Program-made: the position numbers and the translations under genes
Part shown: positions 42,365 to 51,225 of the stretch, one piece after another
How positions within the stretch are numbered: the stretch's first letter is position 1
How the letters are laid out: every line of letters begins with the position of its first letter
Source: Bacteroidota bacterium
GTDB taxonomy: Bacteria > Bacteroidota > Bacteroidia > UKL13-3
Length of the DNA: 64,000 bases
NCBI GenBank assembly: GCA_027488905.1
Contig: JAIYAT010000010.1
Coordinates: 277,061 to 341,060, forward strand
Direction of reading: 5' to 3'
Notes under the pieces: model-generated
What the model was told of the DNA's origin: nothing
What the model saw: the letters and a program-made list of their open reading frames with translations, nothing else
Databases searched by the model: none

Positions 42365-44008
42365 TTACCTAGCTTTATCACTAAATACCAAGGGCGTGTT
42401 GGGTTTAAGGTATTCATTTTTTTCTTTGTGTAAAATTGCCTTCTTTTTACCTATCCAGTTTAACTGGTAAGAATTGTTCATGGAGGTTAACACCAGTCTA
42501 CCGCCATTTGTATGTTGCACATTGGTATTCACAAAATTTTGTTTGTACAGCATAGTGTCTGCCTTGTTTGGCTGAATCCATAAGTAATAATGATCGCTAT
42601 AATCATCTATGCGTTCAAAGGATCTTGTAAGTATAACTAGGTTTTTGCCTGTTTGAATAGAAAAATAATCCAATACACTGGCACTTAAGGCCACAGAATC
42701 AAAGCCCTTTACATACATTTCATTCCAAGCAAAGGGGTATGGACAAGGATGTAAAACATCATATTCTTTAAAATGGCATTGGTTAAAATAGAGCAACAGG
42801 ATAACAGGGTTGGCGCTGTTGTTCACAAAGTAAAACTGCTCATTTGTTAAAGGTAAAATTTGATTAAAACTACCTCTAAGTTCTTTTTGCAAATAAGTGC
42901 CAGTTTTTAATGAGTTTGCAGAATCAAGTTTAAATTTATAGCCTGCCAATTGAACAATTTTTCCCCCTTCGGCATGAGGAATAATGCTGTCTATGTTGTT
43001 TGAATAGTTGAATTGAATCCTACTCTTAGCAACCGCTCTGTTTGCATATATTTGTTGTGTTGCTTGTCGTTGCTCTAGAAAGTCGGTTGGCATTACATAA
43101 GGCTTAGGCAGACTAGGTTTGAATGTGGCTATCATATAAATTATCGGTCCAAATACAATGCTAAAAATCACCAATAAGGCAATCACCATCACCTTGTAGC
43201 TTCCGCCGGCATTCATGGTGGTTGACATAATGTTTAAACTCAGCCGTATATCATTTCTATCGTATTCGTTTAGGTGCAGCAGCAATGAATCGGCAAAATC
43301 CATTCCCTTTGTATAGGAACTGTTGTGGTTGTAGAAATCCATTAACTCATACACCAGGCCTGTTAATTCATCGTCTTTGTAATAACTTAGTGTTTTATAA
43401 AAATATTTGTTCTTGGCATATAAAATTCGCTTTTTAAGCACCGATGAATCGGGCTTTTGTTTAAGTGTTTCAATAACATAGGCTAATTTTGTTTTTAATA
43501 CACTAGCCAATTTTTGATTAAAGCTTGCCGAGAATATTTGGTTAGTTAAATGCCATTTGAATAGCTCAATAATTTGATTGGTTTGAAATGATCTTTGAAC
43601 TTTATCTAAAAAATCATCAGCTAAACATTCATCAAAAAACAATCTTACTTTATCTAAATCTGATTTGTCTCTTGGGTAAAATCCAATAAAACTATCTTCC
43701 TTAAATTTTTTACCTTGAGATAAGTGATACAACATATCATCTGTAAAAAAGCATATTATGGCGCTATGGTGTTTTTTAATTGCTAATAATAGGTTTTCAT
43801 TTGATTGATTTTCATATGCCCCTAATATTTTACTGCGTGCTTTTAATTTCTTTTCAATTCTAATAATACCCCTTTCATCAAGGTCTTGAATGGTGTTTTT
43901 GTTGATACCAAGTTCTTCTAATACCCTAAAAAAATTAGGAACAAGAGGCTCGTGTTTAGATAACTTAAGCAATAGCCTTTTAAAAAAAAGCATGATTTTT
44001 AGAAACAT
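42365..44008 (-). CDS. Membrane protein of unknown function, partner of the Hsp70 gene
   Basis: About 547 residues. A cytosolic-looking N-terminal part (VLEELGINKNTIQDLDERG, FFKRLLLKLSK) of about 270 residues leads to one transmembrane helix (VIALLVIFSIVFGPIIYMIA), then a periplasmic beta-rich part. No family recognised. Starts at ATG 44008 or 43993, only 44 bases from the divergent Hsp70-type gene at 44052, which hints at a common control and purpose. Confidence 0.45.
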   Translation of the reverse strand: MFLKIMLFFKRLLLKLSKHEPLVPNFFRVLEELGINKNTIQDLDERGIIRIEKKLKARSKILGAYENQSNENLLLAIKKHHSAIICFFTDDMLYHLSQGKKFKEDSFIGFYPRDKSDLDKVRLFFDECLADDFLDKVQRSFQTNQIIELFKWHLTNQIFSASFNQKLASVLKTKLAYVIETLKQKPDSSVLKKRILYAKNKYFYKTLSYYKDDELTGLVYELMDFYNHNSSYTKGMDFADSLLLHLNEYDRNDIRLSLNIMSTTMNAGGSYKVMVIALLVIFSIVFGPIIYMIATFKPSLPKPYVMPTDFLEQRQATQQIYANRAVAKSRIQFNYSNNIDSIIPHAEGGKIVQLAGYKFKLDSANSLKTGTYLQKELRGSFNQILPLTNEQFYFVNNSANPVILLLYFNQCHFKEYDVLHPCPYPFAWNEMYVKGFDSVALSASVLDYFSIQTGKNLVILTRSFERIDDYSDHYYLWIQPNKADTMLYKQNFVNTNVQHTNGGRLVLTSMNNSYQLNWIGKKKAILHKEKNEYLKPNTPLVFSDKAR

Positions 44009-44051
44009 CTTAGGTAAATTGATGAATAAAATTTCTCTTTGAAATATAAAA

Positions 44052-46472
44052 ATGCAACATACAATTAATTTTGGTATTGATTTAGGTACAACCAATTCTG
44101 CCATTGGGTGTTATTCCCAAGGGAAAGTTGTTATACTCAAAAATCCTAAAGGTTTTAGGGAATTATTGCCTTCGGCAGTTGCCTATAAAAATGATAGAAT
44201 TATGGTGGGAGAAAAGGCTTTGGATTTGCTACAGACCTTGCCAGAAAATGTTTTTACTAGTTTTAAGAGGAGTATGGGAACAGATGCAACGTACCAAGTT
44301 CCGAATACAGAAAATAGAACCAATCCACTGCTTTTATCGGCGGAAATTTTAAAAGCCTTGCTCGCTTTTGAACAAGAAGAAAAAATTCAATCTTGTGTAA
44401 TTACCATACCTGCCTCATTTGATACAGTGCAATCAAATGCCACTAAAAAGGCTGGAGAATTAGCTGGTTTAACAGAAGTGGTATTGTTACAAGAACCTAT
44501 TGCGGCCTGTTTGGCTTATGCCAATGAAAATTCTCTTGATTTAGAAACAGCACAACGGTGGTTGGTATATGATTTTGGTGGAGGAACTTTTGATAGTGCT
44601 TTGGTAGAAATAAACCAACGGGAGCTTAAAGTTAAAAATCATCTTGGAAACAATTTTTTGGGCGGTTTTGATATTGATTTGAGTGTGTTTAAAAAGGTAG
44701 TGCTACCAAAAATCCCCCAATACCATTCCAACGATGTTTTACCCGAATTGAAGAAAGCATTTGAAGAGTATGTCTTACATGAGTTGGAAGAAGCAAAAAA
44801 AGAACTTTCCCTTAAACAAGAAGCTGTAATTGAATTGGTTTTTGATGCGCTAGAAATTGAGGTAGAAATCAAATTAAGCAGATCGGTTTTTGATGAAATA
44901 GTTCAACCATTTTTTGAAGAAACCATTCAATTAATGGAGGAAATGTTAAATGCTTCTTCGTGTACTTATGCCGACTTAGATAGGATTATTTTGGTAGGAG
45001 GCACAACCTACATTCCATACATCAGAGAGCAGCTCAAAGCCAAAACAGGTTTGGTAATAGATAGTAGTATTGATCCAACAACTGCTGTGGTAAAAGGGGC
45101 TGCCTACTATGCCGGCAGCAAACCTGTGAGCATAGGTTCAACAGAAAATGACCAAACTAAGCATGTTGAATTGCAATTGTTTTATGAAGCCAGTACGCGT
45201 GATGATGAAGAACTCATCACCCTTAAATCTAAAAAAGATTTTGATGGATTTTTTGAAGTGATTAGGCTAAACGATTCAACAAGTTTTGGTTTGCAGGTTT
45301 TTAGAAATGAGGCTGAAATATTTGTTCCTATCTTAAGCACACAACTCAATCAATTTAGGGTAATAGTTTATACCAAACAGAAGCAAAAATGTAACAGCTA
45401 TGAACTGAATATTTCTCATGGATTGTTCAGCGTTTCGGGTCAGCCATTACCTGCCGATATTTGTTTAGAGCTTGATAGCGGAGAAGAGGATACCATTTTG
45501 GAGCCTATTTTTTTAAAAAATAGTTTATTACCATTGAAAAAAATAGTGTACAAAACACTTTCTAAAACGGTGATTGCGGGTTCTGATGACGCTGTTTATA
45601 TTAATGTTTTGGAAGGGAGAAGAGGTACATTGCCAGCATCCAACCTTAGTATTGGTTTAATAGCTATAAATGGTAAATTGTTGAAACATGATTTGGTAAA
45701 GGGGACGCCCATTGAATTAGATATACGTATTACTGAGTCAAGAGATTTAAACATAAGCGTTTTGGTACCTTCTTCTGATTTGGTACTTGAAAGTACTTTT
45801 AATGCACACATTAAAATTGCTGATATACATAAAATTGAGATTGAAATTGAAACGGCTCTCAAGAAAATTTCAGCGCAAGTAAATGTAGCCTTACAAGAAC
45901 AAGATTTTGAGTTAGCAGATTGCCTTCAAGGCATTGCAAACAAACTAAATTCGTTGGTAAAAGAAAATTCTGAACAAGCCTACAAATTAGACGAAAAGAA
46001 ACGGAGTTTATTAAAAGAATTAGACGGTTTGAACCGAGCGAATAAACTTCAAAATGTGATAGAGGAGTATGAAGGTATAAAATTGGCAATGGATGGCGTG
46101 ATGGAGGAGGCGAACACCAAACAAAAGGAAAAAATCAAGGATGTTTTATCAATTGAAAAGGAGTTCCTAAACTCAGGTGATTATTTTTGGATTAAAAAGA
46201 TGAATAAGGAACTTAACAATATTTATACTGAAGTTTATTATTCAATTGATAGAAACTATGTATCTGTATTTTTAAGCTTAAAGGCAATTGACTTTTCATA
46301 TTACAGCAATGCAGAGAAGGCTGCCAATTTATTTGAAAAAGGTGATGAAGCTTTAATGGCTCAAAACTATGTGCTGGTTAGAGAAGTATGCTATTTGTTA
46401 TTTGCTTTGGTTCAGAAAGAATATTTAAAAAGTGATGAGCCTATTTTAAAGGCTATTATTGGTATAAAATAA
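44052..46472 (+). CDS. Hsp70-family protein, non-canonical (long C-terminus)
   Basis: 806 residues, far longer than DnaK (about 640). The nucleotide-binding domain (about 1-360) has phosphate-1 GIDLGTTNSAIG, phosphate-2 YDFGGGTFDSALVE near 175, and adenosine loop GGTTYIPYIREQL near 318. After it a region resembling the substrate-binding beta domain is divergent, then a long helical part (VNVALQEQDFELADCLQGIA, LNRANKLQNVIEEYEGIKLA) with coiled coils. No dnaJ or grpE nearby. Likely a specialised chaperone or regulator paired with the membrane protein. Confidence 0.75.
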   Translation: MQHTINFGIDLGTTNSAIGCYSQGKVVILKNPKGFRELLPSAVAYKNDRIMVGEKALDLLQTLPENVFTSFKRSMGTDATYQVPNTENRTNPLLLSAEILKALLAFEQEEKIQSCVITIPASFDTVQSNATKKAGELAGLTEVVLLQEPIAACLAYANENSLDLETAQRWLVYDFGGGTFDSALVEINQRELKVKNHLGNNFLGGFDIDLSVFKKVVLPKIPQYHSNDVLPELKKAFEEYVLHELEEAKKELSLKQEAVIELVFDALEIEVEIKLSRSVFDEIVQPFFEETIQLMEEMLNASSCTYADLDRIILVGGTTYIPYIREQLKAKTGLVIDSSIDPTTAVVKGAAYYAGSKPVSIGSTENDQTKHVELQLFYEASTRDDEELITLKSKKDFDGFFEVIRLNDSTSFGLQVFRNEAEIFVPILSTQLNQFRVIVYTKQKQKCNSYELNISHGLFSVSGQPLPADICLELDSGEEDTILEPIFLKNSLLPLKKIVYKTLSKTVIAGSDDAVYINVLEGRRGTLPASNLSIGLIAINGKLLKHDLVKGTPIELDIRITESRDLNISVLVPSSDLVLESTFNAHIKIADIHKIEIEIETALKKISAQVNVALQEQDFELADCLQGIANKLNSLVKENSEQAYKLDEKKRSLLKELDGLNRANKLQNVIEEYEGIKLAMDGVMEEANTKQKEKIKDVLSIEKEFLNSGDYFWIKKMNKELNNIYTEVYYSIDRNYVSVFLSLKAIDFSYYSNAEKAANLFEKGDEALMAQNYVLVREVCYLLFALVQKEYLKSDEPILKAIIGIK

Positions 46473-46542
46473 AAGGTTGTACACTTGAAGAAATAATACC
46501 TGTCAAGATGTTTGCAGATTTTTTTGTTTAGAAGAACATGGA

Positions 46543-46554
46543 CGATGGTCCATA
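46543..46554. repeat. Isolated copy of the CGATGGTCCATA repeat word
   Basis: Twelve bases identical to the 14-base tandem unit at 14874-14915. It lies 12 bases beyond the broken 3' end of the hsdR stump, so it may mark the point of deletion. Confidence 0.5.
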
Positions 46555-46565
46555 ACAGCCCCAGG

Positions 46566-46748
46566 TTAATACCTTTGTAAACCAATACATAATCTGCACT
46601 GAGTTTTTTTTGCTCTTATGCTACCTGTTTGTATTTTACCATCAGTAATGTTGTGTTCTCGCAGTACTTTAGAGCTTTCTCCCACGCCCCAACCACAAAC
46701 CTTTAGCTTGGGATCTATGAGTTCTGCTCGGGTTTCTGCTTCGTTCAT
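46566..46748 (-). pseudogene. Truncated hsdR (type I restriction subunit R), frameshifted
   Basis: The first 45 or so residues, MNEAETRAELIDPKLKVCGWG then LREHNITDGKIQTGSIRAKK, are the N-terminus of HsdR. In an 8-A run near 46606 the frame slips; the other frame continues KKLSADYVLVYKGI, the expected HsdR sequence. Then the gene ends abruptly, leaving about 60 of over 1,000 codons. The ATG overlaps the Fic stop (TAATG), so the pair was once an operon. Confidence 0.8.
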
Positions 46749-47635
46749 TATTCAATTGGTTTAAATTCTTCTGCAATCATCCATTTTTCACGCAGACGAA
46801 AGGCTGGAATGGTTTGCCTTTTAGCTTTGTTTGCAGCAACGTTTGCTTTTATAGAATTCTGTGATGCCCATATTGAAAGCGGAATTATTTTTTTTGCAGT
46901 AAGTATGGTTATTCGTTTGTGCAAAGTTTCTTGCAAAAGCAATGCAAACAACTCCGTAAAACCTCCAAATTTCATTGTTGATTGGTATTGGGTAAATAGC
47001 GGATAGTATTCGGTATGCTTGCTTTTATTTTGAATGATGATTGGCGGTAAACCTAAATGCATTAGCTGGGAGTTAATAAGCACTCTGCCCATTCGCCCAT
47101 TACCATCTACAAAAGGGTGAATGGTTTCAAACTCTGCATGAAAGTGTGAAATGGCATCTAAAAAATAATTGGTTTTATTTTGATTGAAATTATCCACCAA
47201 CTCTTGCATAAGCATAACAACAAATTGTGGGTTTGCTCCCAAGTGATTGCCAACTCTTACCCATTCTTTACCACTTCTAAAACGACCTGCAATATTGTCG
47301 TTAATTTGGGAAAGTAAGGTTTTATGCCAACTTAAAATGAGTTTGATGCTGAGTTTGGATTTATAATTTCCCAATAAGGTTTCGGTGAGTTTTGCCAAAT
47401 TTTTTGCCTCGTAAACCTCACGTACATTTACTTTCCTTTGCAGACTGCCTCCCGAAAGAATTTTTTCGGTGTCTTCTAAGGTAAGTGTTGAGTTTTCGAT
47501 GGCGTTTGAGTTATAAACCATTTCGGGAATTTCGGCAAGTGCTATCTCTTTCAGCAAAGACTCATTGCCCTTTGCCAAATGAAAATATTGCTGGAGCAAT
47601 GCCTCAATTTTATCCTTTGTAATTTGATTTATCAT
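46748..47635 (-). CDS. Fic-domain protein (AMP-transferase type)
   Basis: 295 residues. The Fic motif HPFVDGNGRMGR (173-184) is complete with His and Arg for AMP or other nucleotide transfer from NTP. An inhibitory helix motif SNAIEN (43-48, S/T-xxx-E-G/N) is in the N-terminal part, so self-inhibition is likely. The C-terminus is longer than the domain and shows no extra motif. Fic genes often sit next to type I restriction genes; the neighbouring hsdR stump agrees. Target unknown. Confidence 0.85.
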   Translation of the reverse strand: MINQITKDKIEALLQQYFHLAKGNESLLKEIALAEIPEMVYNSNAIENSTLTLEDTEKILSGGSLQRKVNVREVYEAKNLAKLTETLLGNYKSKLSIKLILSWHKTLLSQINDNIAGRFRSGKEWVRVGNHLGANPQFVVMLMQELVDNFNQNKTNYFLDAISHFHAEFETIHPFVDGNGRMGRVLINSQLMHLGLPPIIIQNKSKHTEYYPLFTQYQSTMKFGGFTELFALLLQETLHKRITILTAKKIIPLSIWASQNSIKANVAANKAKRQTIPAFRLREKWMIAEEFKPIE

Positions 47636-47724
47636 TTTACACCTTAAAATTTACCGTGAAAACCTTTCCGAAAATACAATTTTTCACGATAAATAACTAA
47701 CTCCTGTTTGTGGTTCAACAAGCT

Positions 47725-47770
47725 CGGCCCCACAACAAGCTCAGGAATCTATAGGCTTCGCTCGGGGCCG
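47725..47770. terminator. GC-rich inverted repeat between fic and rnr (weak)
   Basis: CGGCCCC (47725-47731) and GGGGCCG (47764-47770) can pair with a 32-base loop, after two repeats of AACAAGCTC. No U-run follows closely, so termination is only possible. Confidence 0.3.
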
Positions 47771-47787
47771 TGGTCCTAATTTGTTCG

Positions 47788-50007
47788 CTAATTTCTCCGT
47801 CTTTTTTTACCACTACTTCTGCTAGCCTTAACCTTTGATTTTGGTTTTTCAACCTTTAGGTTTTTTCTCAAACCTACTCTTAAGACAACCTCATCTGAAA
47901 TGTTTAGGTCGATGGTGCGTTTAAAAATATCTGCTGCTGCAACAATTACTTTGATAGGGTCACCCAATTGATATTTCTTTCTGGTTCTGCGACCAATAAT
48001 CCATTGATTGTCTGCATCATAGTCATAATAGTCGTCTTGCATATTGGTAAGCCTAATCATGCCTTCTGCTTTGTATTGACTTATTTCCACATATATGCCC
48101 CAATCCGTTACGCCAGAAACTATTCCTTCAAATTCTTGCCCAATAAAACCGCTGATATATTCTACTTGTTTATACCTAACAGATGCGCGTTCTGCTTCTG
48201 CAGCCTTTACTTCCATAGCAGAACTTTGCTTACACATGTCTTCATAATGCGCCTCATTGGCAGATTTGCCTTGGTTCAAATAGGAAAACAAAAGGCGATG
48301 TACCATTAAATCTGGATACCTTCGGATTGGCGAAGTGAAATGGGTATAATGCTCAAAGGCCAAACCATAATGCATAGATTTCTTTGTACCATAATAGGCC
48401 TTGCTCATGGTTCTAATAGCCTGACTTTGCACCAAATTCTGCTCGGGCTTGCCTTCCAAGTCCTCAAGTAAAGCATTAAAAGAGTTGGCAATAGACTTCT
48501 GACTTTGCATTTCTAGCTTATAACCAAACCGAGCTGCAAAAATGTTAAACATACGCAGTTTGTCTTCGTTTGGCTCTTCGTGCACGCGGTAAACAAAGGT
48601 TTTCTTTTTCTCGGCCTTACCTAAACTATTACCATACTCGGCCACTTTTCGGTTTGCCAATAACATAAATTCTTCAATCAATTTATGGGCGTCTTTTCTG
48701 ATTTTTACATACAATTCTTTAGGTTTAAAATTTTCATCCAACCTAAATTTCACTTCTTGCGTTTCGAAACTGATGGCCCCTTTTTTAAACCTTTTTTCTT
48801 TAAGAATTTTGGCTAGCTCATTTAAAATATTCAATTCCTCTGCTAAATCACCTTGCTTAGATTCTAAACGTTCTTGGGCTTCTTCGTAGCTAAAACGTCT
48901 GATAGAATGAATGATGGTTTTGCCAAACCAAGTAGAAAGCACTTCTGCATCCGGGTTCATTTCTACCACCACCGAAAAGGTAAGTTTATCTTCATTGGGT
49001 CTTAATGAACACACGCCATTTGATAGTTTTTCGGGCAACATTGGAATTGTTCTATCAACCAAATACACTGAAGTGGCGCGCTTTAAAGCTTCTTCATCCA
49101 ACTTTCCGCCTTCAGTAATATAGTGACTAACATCGGCAATGTGAATGCCAATTTCGTAGTTGCCATTAGCTAGTTTTACAAATGAAATGGCATCATCAAA
49201 GTCTTTGGCATCTTCAGGGTCAATGGTAAAGGTGAGTGTTTTTCTAAAGTCTTTTCTTAGCTTAATTTCTGCTGCTGGAATTTTATCTGGAATCTTGCTT
49301 GCTTCTTTTTCTACTTCATCTGGGAACTTAGGTTCAAACCCATACTCTAAAACGATGGCATTCATTTCAGTTTCATGGTTGCCCGGTTTGCCTAGCACTT
49401 CAACTACTTCGCCAATTGGGTTTTCGTTTTCTGGGGTCCATTCTAAAATTCTTGCAACAGCTTTTTCTCCATTTTTCCCTTGCTTAAGTTTATCGGCCGG
49501 AATGAAGATATTGTTATGCATTTTTTTATCGTCAGGAATTAAAAATGCATAGTTATAATGTACTTGCAAAACACCCACAAAGTTGGTTTTTGCACGTTTA
49601 ATTACCTCAACAATTTCACCGGTTTGCCTGCCATTCACCTGATGTGCAAACAAAGAAACCTTCACGGTATCACCATGCAGGGCAGTGTTTTTAAAATCGG
49701 CTCCAATATAAACATCCTCTTCTTTGTCCTCTCTTTTAACATAGGCATGTCCAGCGGCAGTCATGTCTACGGTGCCAAAAACAAATTGATGTTTAAAAAT
49801 GGCAATATACCTTCCGGGGTCAATTTCTTCAATGATTCCATCAGCCTCAAGTTGCTTTAAGGCCAATAAAATGGCATTTCGCATCTCAGAACTATCCAAG
49901 TCTAATCTTGTAGAAATCTGTTTGTAATTCAACATTTTTCTACCTGTTTCGGTAAATAAGTTCTGAATTTTACGTTTTAATGCGGCTGTATTTTTCAACT
50001 TTTTCAT
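47788..50007 (-). CDS. rnr: Ribonuclease R
   Basis: 3'-5' exoribonuclease that degrades structured RNA. About 739 residues: N-terminal winged-helix (MLNYKQISTRLDLDSSEMRN), cold-shock domains, RNB catalytic domain with TIDPEDAKDFDDAIS holding the Asp cluster, SPIRRYPDLMVHRLL, an S1 domain (GIVSGVTDWGIYVEI) and a Lys/Arg-rich tail (KASRSSGKKRRRN). ATG at 50007 is preferred to an extension at 50025. Iterated 10-mer at 49331. Confidence 0.94.
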   Translation of the reverse strand: MKKLKNTAALKRKIQNLFTETGRKMLNYKQISTRLDLDSSEMRNAILLALKQLEADGIIEEIDPGRYIAIFKHQFVFGTVDMTAAGHAYVKREDKEEDVYIGADFKNTALHGDTVKVSLFAHQVNGRQTGEIVEVIKRAKTNFVGVLQVHYNYAFLIPDDKKMHNNIFIPADKLKQGKNGEKAVARILEWTPENENPIGEVVEVLGKPGNHETEMNAIVLEYGFEPKFPDEVEKEASKIPDKIPAAEIKLRKDFRKTLTFTIDPEDAKDFDDAISFVKLANGNYEIGIHIADVSHYITEGGKLDEEALKRATSVYLVDRTIPMLPEKLSNGVCSLRPNEDKLTFSVVVEMNPDAEVLSTWFGKTIIHSIRRFSYEEAQERLESKQGDLAEELNILNELAKILKEKRFKKGAISFETQEVKFRLDENFKPKELYVKIRKDAHKLIEEFMLLANRKVAEYGNSLGKAEKKKTFVYRVHEEPNEDKLRMFNIFAARFGYKLEMQSQKSIANSFNALLEDLEGKPEQNLVQSQAIRTMSKAYYGTKKSMHYGLAFEHYTHFTSPIRRYPDLMVHRLLFSYLNQGKSANEAHYEDMCKQSSAMEVKAAEAERASVRYKQVEYISGFIGQEFEGIVSGVTDWGIYVEISQYKAEGMIRLTNMQDDYYDYDADNQWIIGRRTRKKYQLGDPIKVIVAAADIFKRTIDLNISDEVVLRVGLRKNLKVEKPKSKVKASRSSGKKRRRN

Positions 50008-50136
50008 TGCTTGCAATATAATCATTAGGTGCTTAGCTATTCAAAGGATTCAAAAACTTGGAAAAGTCATAAAAAAATAGGTCGGTTTGAACTAAAAAAA
50101 ATAGGTATTAAATTAAATTAGAATTAACTTGCGGCC

Positions 50137-51225
50137 ATGAAACGGATTGCCTTTTTTCTATTTGTATTGTCTTTATTTCAGTTTAAAGATGGCTTTAGTC
50201 AGTTTAAGTTGCAGGTCGTTGATTCTTCTAAATTCATTTTAGTTTCAAAAAATTCTAGTATAAATTTTCGAAACCTTTCTTTTCGAGGAATGCATGTAGT
50301 TAATGATAAAGTGGTTTGGGTAAGCGGTAGTCAGAGTGTGGTTGCAAAAAGCATCGATGGTGGTAAAACCTTCATCATTATGCAAATTCCTGGCTTTCCA
50401 AATTTGCAATTGCGTTCTATTTATGGTTTTAGTAAAGATGTAGCAATAGTTGTTGCAAGTGGCTCTCCTGCTTATATTTTTAAAACAGTTGATGGTGGTG
50501 GAACTTGGAGATTAGTTTTTCAAAATACTGATCCAGTTATTTTCTTAGACGCCATAGATTTTTGGGATATAAATAAAGGAGCAGTAATTGGGGATCCAAT
50601 TGATGAAAGGTTCGTGTTGTATAAAACAAACGATGCTGGCAATACTTGGTACCCGTTTGATACAGCCATGCGCCCATGGGCAATTCCAGGAGAATCTTTA
50701 TTTGCAGCTTCTGGAACTAGCTTTAAATGTTTACCAAAAGGAAGTGTTGGTTTTGTAACTGGTGGCAGTGTAAGTGTTTTCCATTGGCTACAAATGGGTA
50801 AGTTTTACCAACGTTATGAGCTAAAAAGCATGAAGAGTGGAAGCCCATCAAAAGGTGCATTTTCATTTGACATCAATAAAAATTATATCGCAATTGTTGG
50901 AGGAGATTTTGAATCTGATACTGCCAAAACAAAGCAAAGTGTTTATTATTATGAGTATAGAGAAGAGGGCTTAGAATTACTCAATGCAAAACCTTTCTTT
51001 ACCGGATATCGCTCTTGTGTTACTTTTATTGGAGAAGGGCCAGAGTTTATTACTTGCGGGCCTACTGGGGTTGAATCAAATCATACAGAATCTGTAGAAG
51101 TTAATCCTTCTAAAGGAAAAGGAAAAATCTCAGACAATAGCTTTAATGTTGTTCGGTCTGATAAGTCCGGCAAGCTGATAGTACTTGCCGGAAGTCAAGG
51201 AAAAATAGCAGTTTTAACTAAGTAA
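50137..51225 (+). CDS. Exported BNR/YCF48-like repeat protein
   Basis: 362 residues with signal peptide (MKRIAFFLFVLSLFQFKDGFS). Repeats of the Asp-box type are seen: SIDGGKTFIIM, TVDGGGTWRLV, TNDAGNTWYPF, each with S/T-x-D-x-G-x-T-W. It resembles the YCF48-like assembly-factor propellers and plant-type oxidoreductase-like secreted proteins, without an enzyme active site I can point to. Probably a beta-propeller at the cell surface. Convergent with the phosphohexomutase gene, overlapping by 12 bases. Confidence 0.75.
   Translation: MKRIAFFLFVLSLFQFKDGFSQFKLQVVDSSKFILVSKNSSINFRNLSFRGMHVVNDKVVWVSGSQSVVAKSIDGGKTFIIMQIPGFPNLQLRSIYGFSKDVAIVVASGSPAYIFKTVDGGGTWRLVFQNTDPVIFLDAIDFWDINKGAVIGDPIDERFVLYKTNDAGNTWYPFDTAMRPWAIPGESLFAASGTSFKCLPKGSVGFVTGGSVSVFHWLQMGKFYQRYELKSMKSGSPSKGAFSFDINKNYIAIVGGDFESDTAKTKQSVYYYEYREEGLELLNAKPFFTGYRSCVTFIGEGPEFITCGPTGVESNHTESVEVNPSKGKGKISDNSFNVVRSDKSGKLIVLAGSQGKIAVLTK

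Noticed and set aside
44052-46472. Housekeeping DnaK
   Set aside because: Length, divergent C-terminal part and lack of grpE/dnaJ neighbours point to a different Hsp70 type.
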